Source: Trichoplax sp. H2
Lineage: Eukaryota; Placozoa; Uniplacotomia; Trichoplacea
Reading direction: 5' to 3'
Assembly: GCA_003344405.1 (NCBI GenBank)
Contig: NOWV01000059.1
Span: 186,001-250,000 of the forward strand
Length of the DNA: 64,000 nt
A program made the translations under genes and the position numbers. Shown here in pieces: positions 54,201-64,000 of the stretch. Position 1 is the stretch's first letter, and every line of letters begins with the position of its first letter. The notes below the pieces were generated by a model, which worked only from the letters and a program-made list of their open reading frames with translations, did not search any database and had not been told where the DNA came from.

Positions 54201-55721
54201 CGCTTACACGTAGCAAGAACTATAATGGCTAATTACAGTAACGATAACGTTACTTATAAGTTAATTAAATTATCAACGCCAAATCCTGGAAATTTTTAAC
54301 TCTTTCTTCGTAGCTGCATAACAAACTCATGGTTTTTTCCTATTGTACCAAATGAAATGCGGAACTGTGCCTTAGCAGAATGTAGGTGTATGCTGCAATT
54401 TTAGCATATATTCTTGTACAGTAAACTAATAGCCATCTAATTCAGAACCCACAGCACAGAAGTCAATCTCACCACACTTTTATATAGAAGTTATAGTACA
54501 TCCATGTAGACTTGTACAGTAGTATAATAATATCAATAGCAAATGTTATTAATTCTACAGCAATGCACAAAATAGTGACCCTAAACATGTCCCATTGATT
54601 ACTTATCATCGTAGATGGTGGTCAGTTTTAACTTCCGCAACAACGCTATTAGTACTCATCAAAATGTCTGGATGTCTAGATATAAAGCAGTGGAATTATA
54701 GGTGGAAATTTTTCAGTTTAACGGCTATCTTTCACTACATAAGGGACAAAAACTGTAAATTTGTAGGCAAGGCAGAACTATTGGATATTGTATAGTAACG
54801 ATAGTAGAGGTTCTAGTCCAATTAGCCCTTTAAAGAGCACGGTATAAAGTATCAAGTACGCACTATCAAGAATATCAACTTTTAGTTTATTGTTCCGGGC
54901 TGACTAATACAATGCTCTAAAAATGATAGTACACTGGATACAGCCATGCGGAAATTGCATTGGAATATTAGCATATACTGTAATAAGTTAACACGCTAAA
55001 TAACTTGTACCGTATATTATTGTACGACCGGAAATAATGTTGCAACGATTGTTGACAGATTAGCCGTTTGGTAATGAGGTGAAATGGTTTTAGTCATCAT
55101 CAGGGTCAGGAGCATTCCTATACACATTACAATAGATCAATCGATGTCGCTAACGCTTGCGTTATTCTACAGATAATTCAGCTAATCACACGTTTTCCTT
55201 CATCTATCATTTTAAAATTATTAAAATAAACTGCATCACTAGAGATGTCGGCATGAGTAGAAAATGATGATGAATGGCATGAATCGCATGATAGATATTA
55301 CGCGTGAAATGAAGCTCAGCAGTCAATAGAATTTTACATCCATCACTTGAAGATAATATAATAGACTTAGTAGCAGGAGATTGATGATACCTACAATTTC
55401 TCACATGCTTCTTGGAAGTAAGTTGTTGCTACTTCAAAATCTTCGCAATATAAATGTCTTTTACCACGTGTAATCAGTTCAGCAGGTTCATCGCTACTAG
55501 AACTTCAAAATGGAAAGTAGTAATAACATTACACTGGACATGAAATCACTTTTCCCTCCATCAACCACGACACCGGTTACTTGAATATCTACAATCGGCT
55601 ATTTCCACTATTTTATACCTTGATGATACTATAGCACTACAACTCTTCTACTGTACCTGCTCGAACAAGGAACATCTGCAGCTCCTGAACTAGAGGGCTG
55701 TAAAATTTCTGGATCGCTCAT
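51215..55721 (-). CDS. NASP: NASP, SHNi-TPR histone H3-H4 chaperone, complete
   Basis: NASP stores soluble H3-H4 and channels it to chromatin assembly. I rebuilt 17 phase-consistent exons, high to low: 55721-55657, 55502-55395, 54091-54011, 53677-53640, 53450-53382, 53232-53146, 53054-52993, 52884-52802, 52699-52626, 52545-52455, 52325-52268, 52172-52133, 52047-52003, 51912-51839, 51725-51567, 51421-51362, 51268-51215. They encode about 415 residues. TPR1 ([20 protein letters not shown]) and TPR2 ([18 protein letters not shown]) are followed by an acidic insert ([26 protein letters not shown]), which interrupts the TPR array as in all NASPs. TPR3 ([13 protein letters not shown]) and TPR4 ([19 protein letters not shown]) follow. 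A coiled coil ([16 protein letters not shown]) and the basic NLS-like [13 protein letters not shown] region close the protein. The ATG at 55721 has a good context (gccATGAGC) and begins MSDPEILQ. Confidence 0.94.
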
Positions 55722-57081
55722 GGCTTCCCTTTCTCTAATCAAGTGGCGCTAGATGGTTTAAGATGACTACCAAAGAAACGATTACGGTCTGGGCAGGCCG
55801 TACGAGTTCTACTGTACAGTACTAATACGTTTGGCTCGAACTGTCTAAAAGCTGTACAGTATATAAGCTGTATGCCGTAAGTATGGAGTTTTTGTCCGGG
55901 ATGCAGTTGTCGTGGAGCGTGAGCTGAATCATCGTACTGTAACTGGTCCAGCCGTCGAGTACTGTATCGGAGCCATACCGCAAATTCATACTCTACTGTC
56001 TTACTATGAGAGCTGTTCGCGTATCAAGAACAGCGTTAAGTTTACGCTGGCCAACTCGTCTCCTACCATGCCCATGGTAGTGGTACAGGTAGAATTCAAT
56101 AGCCACATAATACAGTATAAGCATTTGCACTTGTTTTGAGAACTAGCACTATATTGAATCATGATTGTACTCTACATACTGCATAGCCAATATTTTCGCG
56201 GTAAAAAAAAAATCATGGAAGGAGTAGTAATTCCAATGTCATCAGGAATCGTAATTCGTCAAGTTACTAGTACTACTACTAGTAACAGACCGTACAGTAG
56301 TGTTTACTGTATAGATACTATATAATTTGATAGATTAGAGCACAGAGCAGCGCTATATATCAACCTATCAACCGCCACCATTCTGTAAAAGACGGTACGA
56401 TGGATCGATTTAAAAAAAAAATGAATTTTTCTCCGCTAACGATTCAGTAAGACATCAACTCAACTTAATTGTCAACGATATAGTTCAATAAGTGTACAAT
56501 CAATTTAAATACGTCAAGTGATGCTGATTATGATCCTATAGCTTAGGACTATATAGAAATGCAATGCACTGAGTGACCTATGTGATTTTTCTCCAGTTTT
56601 ATACGGTTCGGAGCAGAAGCAATGAATGTAAATAATTAAAGAATTTTTTTTGCAAGGAACCATTTTCGCGCCATCTACTAAGATGGGTAGATTTACGCAT
56701 GCTCGAGCACTTTTTTCATAATCCATTTATCTTATTTTTAGCACTCCTTGTCTATGCTATCGTACTACTGAATAGGACACTATACCTACATACAATTATG
56801 ATAATTATCACTCAGTTGTACATTGTACAATGTATACTACGGTATCATGGACAGCTGGACACCTACAGTAAATAAGCGAGGGCCTCTTTTAAGGTGCATT
56901 CACACGATGAACTTTTTGCAGGACAGGACTCGAGACAAGACAGATGATGACGTCATCTATATTCCTGTACCTGGTTAATAAATAAATTAAAATATTACAA
57001 TCAAATTAAAATTAATGAAATTTTTAGTACTGTACATTTGCACATATATACAGTACTGTAGCTGTTCCCATTTTTGGTAGC
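55722..57081. other. gene-poor interval after NASP
   Basis: No supportable gene. A 75-codon frame at 55912-56139 (+) lacks an ATG start and has no domain I can name, although the DNA there is visibly more GC-rich than its surroundings. Short inverted repeats occur, including GTTACTAGTA at 56263-56272 facing TACTAGTAAC at 56277-56286. The stretch ggtgcattcacacg near 56900 resembles the kind of sequence found at transposon ends, but I found no partner. Confidence 0.45.
56263..56286. repeat. short perfect inverted repeat (10-bp arms, 4-base loop)
   Basis: GTTACTAGTA, loop CTAC, then TACTAGTAAC. It could form a hairpin. No adjacent gene suggests a terminator role. Confidence 0.6.
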
Positions 57082-57391
57082 TCAGTAGAGTGGTACTGTA
57101 CCGTTAATGTCATACAACTCCATGCCAATTTTTCGCCAATTATCGGCCTTGGCCGTTCTATCCCTATATCTAGGGTGGCAAACCCTCCATAGGACTTCAT
57201 GATCAGCCACCTATACCCGTTAATATTATTAAAGTACTACACATTAATACTTATATTTAGTATATAAATTATCATACCTTGACAATTACGATTACCTCAG
57301 CAATTAATTTCTTAATTTTAGATACGGTCCATCTAGGTGAAGATGGACGCGTGATGACCTCTTGATCGCTAGACCATGTATCGCTATCCAT
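57082..57391 (-). CDS. small MADF-domain (Myb/SANT-like) DNA-binding protein, 3' end uncertain
   Basis: MADF domains bind DNA in regulators such as Adf-1 and also in proteins derived from PIF/Harbinger transposons. Exon 1 (57391-57278) starts with ATG and encodes MDSDTWSSDQEVITRPSSPR then WTVSKIKKLIAEVI, ending AAG|gtatga. Exon 2 (57210-57102 or further) continues in phase with EVLWRVCHPRYRDRTAKADN then WRKIGMELYDIN. This matches the MADF pattern: the LI..V helix, a Trp-centred LW...HP.Y.dr block, and W..I...L. Read through, exon 2 stops at 57084-57082, giving about 77 residues. A donor at 57101 could instead lead to another exon, but I could not find a good one. It is shorter than usual for a full MADF protein, so it may be partial or a domesticated or decayed transposon gene. 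Confidence 0.6.
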
Positions 57392-57568
57392 TTGAATCAA
57401 TATGATAAAATGATGAACCTCAAATGTAGTCTTTATACTGCATTAAATTAATTAATTATTTTTTAGTTTTAACTACAGTACTATACGTGTGAAATACTGT
57501 AGAGAATCACATGACCTTTCTAGGCCAACCACAGCGCAGGGTTGCTACGAGAGTCCCTGTCTTCCAAA

Positions 57569-57616
57569 GACAAAATATAAATTTTTCTATTTTGTCCTGG
57601 AGTCCCAGCGGGACTC
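57569..57616. repeat. two adjacent hairpins in a GC-richer patch
   Basis: GACAAAATA (57569-57577) faces TATTTTGTC (57588-57596) across a 10-base loop. Directly after it, GAGTCCC (57600-57606) faces GGGACTC (57610-57616) across AGC. The patch 57500-57760 is much richer in GC than its surroundings and repeats gtccctgtc-like words. It looks like the remains of a mobile or satellite element, but no complete ends are seen. Confidence 0.6.
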
Positions 57617-58002
57617 TGGCCTGTTTGGGACCACTACGTCACGTTTAGCCCCTGTCCCTCGACTGTCCTTGACGAAGACAAAAATACAGGATTTGACTGG
57701 AGTCCTTACCGAGGTACAGCACCTGTACTAAAACAGTAATGGTAGAAGCTACGACACGTACAGTCCTTCGAAAACCCAAATTGGCCCATATAATATCTAA
57801 TTAATTATATACTATATAATTATAATTAATCAAAATTGGTAACCTAGTTTATTTTAATATACAAGTTAGTTCTATTTTTTTCATATCACTATATGCAGCG
57901 TTAGAATATGATTTGAATGATCGAAGTTTAACAAATCATTGACAATCAAGCAAATGCCCCTTAATTTATATATATATCTGTACAACGTACAAAGTACATT
58001 AG

Positions 58003-58058
58003 AGACCATCCGAAAATATTGAAACTACTTACAATAGTCTGATATTTTCGGATGGTCT
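58003..58058. repeat. perfect inverted repeat, 17-bp arms
   Basis: AG ACC ATC CGA AAA TAT (58003-58019) is exactly complementary to 58042-58058, with a 22-base loop. It is the strongest hairpin I found in the window. It lies just before a possible splice acceptor at 58061-58067. It may be a miniature transposon remnant or a structured RNA element; nothing in the sequence decides between these. Confidence 0.8.
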
Positions 58059-58069
58059 AATTTGCAGTC

Positions 58070-58339
58070 ATGCCTGAAGATACTGCTGTTCTTGCCATAG
58101 AAACAACTGTATTTCACGGCAGTCTTCAAGAGCATGATAATACTAAATACTCCAACTTGGAAGCTGAGCTGAAAGGAGTAAATCGAAAGTTCCGACATCA
58201 AATCTGAATTGTTTTCATACACGCTGGCAGATAGATATCTCTTACTATAATAATATAAAAAGTAACAATAAATTAAGATTTTCTCTTTTCTTTTATTTAG
58301 ATGAAGAAATGGTTATTGCAGAAGATTATTAAACATTAA
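58070..58339 (+). CDS. possible mini-gene or internal exon pair, unidentified
   Basis: An ATG at 58070 directly follows an acceptor-like tttgcag and opens MPEDTAVLAIETTVFHGSLQ, then EHDNTKYSNLEAELKG. Read straight through, it stops at 58205-58207 (45 residues). A good donor (GGA|gtaaat after 58177) and an acceptor before 58301 would instead join it in phase to MKKWLLQKIIKH and a stop at 58339 (48 residues). Composition and helix-forming character look more protein-like than most short frames here. I recognise no family. Confidence 0.28.
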
Positions 58340-58693
58340 TTAAATCAAATCCTCGGTATCAATGATCTACAACGAGACGAAGAAATCCTGATAGCATAAT
58401 CGGTATATACGTTATGTATGTTATATATATATATACCGACTTATGAATGCTACAATGCTTAGTAGCGATGTAAATAACAAGAAAAATAATATTATAGAAT
58501 CATGATTTATATCATAAGTCAATGGCCAATATAGAAAGGTATAACAGAGCCTCCTGCACATGTGTCCTATTGTATATTCGTATATACCAACTGCTAATAG
58601 GCTAATAAAGACAAAAAATATAAAATTTCGCAACCATTAGCCAGGCTAGATGAAATCATAGCAAGTTATCAAATGCTTGATTAGTTCTAACCG

Positions 58694-61600
58694 CTATATG
58701 GAAGTTTCGTCTTTGGATCTGACTTGAATGACTCTGCCATAAGTTCGAATATTTTGTTGTACTCTTCCTTTCTCTTTTAAGTAATAATGCAAAAAAGCAA
58801 TTATACCCCGCTGACCATTCTATAATATCATCAATTAAATAACATCCAATTAGTAATTTAATATTGCAGTATATTCACTTTCGAATAGGAGAAATAATTG
58901 AAAGCAATGTTCCTTTTCGGCTATAACGTAGACTGGAATACTATTTTTTCCTAGGCCAGCAAAAATGTAAATCGCACTTCACAGTAGTCCTTACGCGTAA
59001 CGAATACATGTCCTTTCATTACAAATCTGATTTATAAAATAATCTAATCCAGAATTGGATGTATTTAATACTTTTGATATTCATAAAATAAACTGAAGAA
59101 GCTTCTTATACTCGTTATTTGGCAAAGATAATTATATAATCGTATCAAGCTATGTCATCATCATACCATTATTTAATGATTAATTTTATCCCCCTTATGA
59201 AATTGGAACCTTATCAAGTAGACAAGAAACCCTTGAAGTCCTACATTAACAATCATAAAATACTACGTGTATATAATCATTTCATTATTGCTAACGATAC
59301 CGTGCATTGTACCTCTTGAAGATATACAAATTAAATCGTGGAGATACAAATTTATAAAATAATGCACATCTGCATGCGTGCTATTTTTTTCGTGTCATAA
59401 GTAGATTGCAAATTCTGTAATTCGTCATCTTGTGAATCGCGCAGAGTAATACCATTTTTATCACATATTTACTATCAAATAGTGTATTTTACGCCTTTAC
59501 GAAATATAAATTATTTCATTGTAATTCCAATCAATAAAGATATCCATAACCAAAAATGCTTTGTACTCTAATATCCATAAGTGACAAAGCAGGTTTCTTT
59601 TATCCACTATCTTATTAAGCACATTAACACATGGCTACATTAACATCATGCAACGCCTTACTACCCACAATAGGTTAGTTACTTTGAGAAATTCTTGATC
59701 TTCTAGAAATCCGTGCAATCAAATAATTTGTGTCATCCCAATTCCGATTCATGAAATAATAAATAACTGCACGTACTTTATGGCTTTCGATGTCTCAAGT
59801 AGTTAAAGAAATTTTGGTGCTCGGTATTCCACTAATTACACAGTGTTATATTATTATCATATTACTATCAGCGATCAATGTTACCTCTTTAAGAAATTCT
59901 TTATCATCCTTAGCTAAGTTGCCATTGGTCGCTTTTAAATACGAGGTATTAATACCTATCGACCGATTTACGTCACTAGACTGTATAAAAAACAAATCCA
60001 GACATTAGAATTGCTATAAAGTACTACAGGAGCATATCCTCCATTAATTTAAATTAATAACAAAAACATTGTAAAATGCTTTAAAATCTTGAAATGTCCT
60101 ATCTTACATATAATATATAGATCGATGCAGTATCATGTAACACATATGCGTACCTTTAAAAACCGACTTCTACCGTTTAGCAATAACGTATCCTATAGAA
60201 AAAGATAAAGATAAATTATACCAGCACTTTAAGTGTATATGGGCTGTATCAAAGTGATATAGCAGCCCGTCGGCAGTCTGACACATTTGTCTCTCTTCAA
60301 TCTATAGAAGAACTTACTATTGTTGCTATGGCAAACTGTGCTGGCCCTTTAATTGCAGTTCGATAGTAACCAAGATGATCATGTTTTAAATCGATAAAAT
60401 TTTCTTGCTCCAAAACGCTTTTTTGCAAATATCGTAAGGATAACTAAGATAAAAGGATGCTATTATTAAGGACTGAATGCATTGCAGCGATATTCGTGCA
60501 CTAAAGGGACTAATGCTTTATGTTATTGTTTAATTTACAAATAGTACGAGTCAAAACGGAATAACGCTGCTCTACAGTAGAAAAAAATTCAATTTTAAAC
60601 TTAAATAATAATTATTAAATTACCATTCCTTCTATTTGGCAATCCTCAAGTCTTTTTAAAAGACTATCAAGGCCTTCTGGACATACTAATCGTATGAAAT
60701 GCTCTTGATCTTTATATGTCTTTATGGAGGAAGGAAAATACGTTGTGAATATCATATACTGAATACAATAATTTAGTCATACCAAAATTAAATATACTGG
60801 TAACAAATTTTTGAAATGTAAGTTGCTTTGTAAACACAGAATATAAGGGTTCACATTGATATCTACCCACGTATACATAATAATTAATACTAATCAACTT
60901 CATATTATATTTACAAATTTCCTACATAAATTAAATGTATAATAATATTAACTTGCAGCTTCTATATCTCTCAGTATTAATTTAGTTAAGAAGGATTTCG
61001 ACTAAAATAAATGCCTTAGATGATAAATAAACCCTAATTAGAAGTCTATAATCTGCGGTACCGAAATTATACGAAAACTATGTTCTTAACCCAGTAAAAA
61101 TTGTTAAATTATCCAAGCCACACCCCTATGATGTGGTACTAGCTCTAGTTTGCATTCTTTCTTTCCCTTTTCTACATCTTACGAACATATACGTTCACAT
61201 TGTACTCCTGCGTGAATTTAAACTGGGTTAAAAAACATGAAATCAATTTATTCTTACTCTTCGAATGAGTTCTTTTGCTTCATAAAGCGGGTAACATGTT
61301 GTCCCATCCACAATTATTTTACAAGGCTCCAAAACCTAACAAGATATTTTAATCAAAATCAGAATAGCTTATAGTGCTTTTCCAATATTATGGAACATTA
61401 AAGTAAATCGATCAATTTGATGTAAACCAAAATGTCTAGTTAATTTATCCAATATAACAGCGCGCTAAGTGATATTACATGTTTTATCAATATTATTTAC
61501 CTGAACAATGTCACTAAATGCGGCAAGTGCTTTATCTTTCTTGTCGCGAATACTCTCAGCTCGTAAACTAGCAAATTAACAAGCAAGATATTTTCAATTG

Positions 61601-62919
61601 TTATATTCACAATATTAAGATCTTAATATAATAATAAATCTGCGCCATATTAAGGACAATTACAACTGTACTGCATTAAACTTGTATTATAACCATAATT
61701 CAGTAATAATTATTTCCGTGTAATTTTTACTTGATATAATGTTGATAATATGACTTACAAGTCTTTAAATTACTGCATATTAAGTATTCCTACCAGCTTA
61801 TATAACTAAACAGGAATATAATATTGCCCTAGCAAAAGTAAATCTTTCGTACAATTTTAAACATAAAATTTTGAATTGTTACCTTAATTTTGAATGCTCA
61901 GATATAAATTTCTTAGGAACTGCTAACGATCCAAATAATTTTTTCTCTCGAGTCGATAAAACTTTGCAAAACATTCCATTACGGTAGGGAGAATACTAAT
62001 ATGCATAAGTAAGCCATAGAAAATATTTCATAGTCAATTATCACAATCATTCTGAAACTACTGAAATAAATGAATATTTTTACGTAACAGTTTTTATGAT
62101 TATATTTACGGAGACACAACTATGTTGAATGAATATAAAGACTGTATGAAATGTTACCATAAAAAGGCATAACTCTATACAAATAGAAGCTAGAAATAAA
62201 ATAAGAAAATGAAATATTTATCATATTAAATTATAAACTTACAAGCATCAAACCTAAAGTTTTAGGATTAGGTGTCATTCCAAACCTATCTTCAACATCG
62301 TAAAATCGATCCATATCCGTAAATGGTTGCATTCTTTCGACAAAATGATCTTTTTCATCCATGGACAACCACCACCCTAGTATCGTTGTCATTATTAATA
62401 TTATTATTACGTAAATTTGTAATATTCGTTCTATACATAGAAATTAAGCTGTTATACTTAAAATTCTAACTAGCGCATTCTATTTCACTAATTTTGAACA
62501 TTATAATCAGGAAAATTGGCGAAAAATAGCAACAGATTTATAGGCTACCAATCTTTTACTATAGAGAAATATGCATTGTAATTTGACACTTTAAGAAAAA
62601 AGTATTAGGGAAACTGCTGTTACAATCCCATCGTATTTACTTATAAATAATATTAATTGCTCATATAGAGCCTCCAAAAAATGAAATATTTTATACTTAC
62701 CATCGAAAACATGGATAGGGTAATTACATCCAACACCACCATCAATATACAAATCATAATTAGCTGAATCTTCACCCCAATTAGAGCAGCATATACAGCA
62801 GTATAGACAACAAGGTATTTTCTTCTTTCGTATAATACAGTCATCATTTTTAACTCGATGATGTTTAACTCGAACCGCCTCATAATAGCCTATTTTTAAG
62901 ATAAATGGCATAAATAATC
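58694..62919 (-). CDS. patatin-like phospholipase, 3' part only
   Basis: Patatin-like enzymes are Ser-Asp lipid acyl hydrolases. Phase-consistent exons, high to low: 62919-62839 (tentative), 62769-62701 (acceptor tentative), 62376-62243, 61995-61883, 61567-61501, 61335-61258, 60719-60624, 60443-60318, 59980-59885, 58819-58694. The catalytic Asp lies in YDLYIDGGVGCNYPIHVFDG, the DGG motif with the usual N-x-P-I and FDG continuation. Then come WWLSMDEKDHFVERMQ, PNPKTLGLML, SSDVNRSIGINTSYLKATNG with DDKEFLKE, and a final QRGIIAFLHYYLKEKGRV before the stop at 58694. These follow the family order. The tentative first exon gives LFMPFILKIGYYEAVRV, resembling the short block that usually precedes DGG. 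The glycine-rich oxyanion loop and GxSxG serine motif were not found between 62920 and the window end, so the 5' part is probably outside the window. I cannot name a PNPLA subtype. Confidence 0.8.
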
Positions 62920-64000
62920 CTTGCAGGAAATTCTTATTATGGTTATTAATCATGCATATTGTAATCCACTAAAGCCGCAGACCAATAGATTCATCCTCAT
63001 ATCTATAAAATATATTCCATCAATACGATAGTTCAATAGAGTATGCTACTTTGTAAAGTACTATTTTACAGTGTGCATGACCTTAATATTATTAATAAAA
63101 CAATTTTCCAATTATTTTTGTAAATGCTTTGGTTATCGATGAGGAATATAGTTGATTCAGTATTGATTATAAATCTGTAGATTCATCCATATATCTCTAC
63201 ATTGACTAAATATAGTATACTATTGAATACAGTAAAATTCTATGATATGCAAGATCTTATTATCAGCAAAAACTAGTAAAAATATGATTACAAAAGGAAT
63301 ATAATATATCATTTTAATAATAGAGGGCTTATCAAATGTAAACAAGCTAATAGAAAACATCCAGGAACAAATGGTAAGGTTTAGTTCGGACTTTATTTTT
63401 CAGTTTTAGTTAAAGTAAATAGCAACATGTTATGATTATAATTTTATTTGTTATTCGTCAAAAATTTTCCCATTGCTTTGGACTAAAGAGTTGTATGGAT
63501 CAGTCTTTGTCGAGCTAGATAATAATTAAAGATACCGTTCAACTTATTTCAGAGCTTTTATCTTGTTCTATAAAGTATTAAGACTAAGCTTTTAGATTTT
63601 ATCGATAATACTATAAACAGAGCTTTCTATTCTATTTGTAAAAACTCAAAGAAATTAATACAATTGAATAGAAATAGCTATAGGATGTCGTTTAAGTGAT
63701 TTAAATGCTTCAGTACTTGTATTGGCAATTTTCTTGCCTTCACTAAACTCTTAAAAAATTAACACAAGTATAAATAGATCAAGTAACACTTTAACTAATA
63801 AATATTCGAGAATTAATAGATGCAATACTTATAAATTTCAACATAAAGGATTAAAAATAAACGAAATAAGATTAGTTCATAGTTTTTATCCTATGTAACT
63901 AGATCCAAAATTATTTCAATATCAGAATGATACTAAATAATTTTATCCATTGTCCTCTTGCTATTAAGATGTTGTGACTAAAGTAGGCATCTAGATCATT
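62920..64000. other. window end without recognisable exons
   Basis: Very AT-rich. It probably belongs to introns or upstream sequence of the patatin-like gene on the minus strand. I searched for glycine-rich oxyanion and GxSxG coding signatures and saw none. Confidence 0.45.

Noticed and set aside
54595-54795. 66-codon plus-strand frame inside a NASP intron
   Set aside because: No ATG start, no domain; chance frame in the 1.3-kb intron.
57489-57731. 80-codon plus-strand frame at 57489
   Set aside because: It covers the hairpin patch, has no recognisable domain, and its composition is explained by the inverted repeats.
62590-62700. Continuation of the patatin exon past the donor at 62700
   Set aside because: The donor at 62701/62700 joins in phase to WWLSMDEKD. 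The read-through has no family resemblance.

Overview
The window is eukaryotic and almost certainly metazoan. It is strongly AT-rich, and every large gene is broken by GT-AG introns of about 80-1400 bases. It carries a dystrophin-family gene (WW, EF-hand-like and ZZ modules), which is an animal gene. Gene density is compact and the nuclear housekeeping genes are strongly conserved, which fits an early-branching animal; a placozoan such as Trichoplax or Hoilungia is my best guess. That is an inference from gene content and base composition, not a database match. A 20-base run of N (4763-4782) shows this is a scaffolded assembly.

Layout. Positions 1-8339 show no gene I can support; they hold the N gap and a 198-bp near-perfect duplication that looks like an assembly seam. 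From 8340 to 17860 (+) lies the C-terminal half of a dystrophin-like gene in 21 exons. It runs WW, EF-hand region, ZZ zinc finger and coiled coil, then an unusual long Ser/Pro/Gln repeat tail. Converging on it from 39410 to 18935 (-) is a complete midasin (MDN1) gene, rebuilt here as 30 phase-consistent exons and about 5396 residues. From 46707 to 41764 (-) lies PIGG, the GPI ethanolamine-phosphate transferase 2 (16 exons, about 1019 residues). It is head-to-head, about 0.5 kb apart, with TOE1 (47200-50335, +, 7 exons, about 456 residues). TOE1 converges on NASP (55721-51215, -, 17 exons, about 415 residues).

Beyond NASP, 55722-58693 is gene-poor. It holds a small MADF-domain gene (-), a cluster of short hairpins and one doubtful mini-gene. 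From 62919 to 58694 (-) lies the 3' part of a patatin-like phospholipase gene; its catalytic-serine exons lie outside the window or were not recognised.

The genes do not form a pathway. MDN1 (60S ribosome assembly), TOE1 (snRNA 3'-end maturation) and NASP (histone H3-H4 chaperone) are nuclear housekeeping factors. PIGG acts in the ER membrane, and dystrophin links actin to the membrane glycoprotein complex. I found no CRISPR array, rRNA gene, convincing tRNA gene or intact transposon. No clearly undescribed multi-gene system is visible. The most novel items are the dystrophin repeat tail, the MADF/hairpin locus, the extreme intron asymmetry of MDN1 and the gap-flanking duplication.
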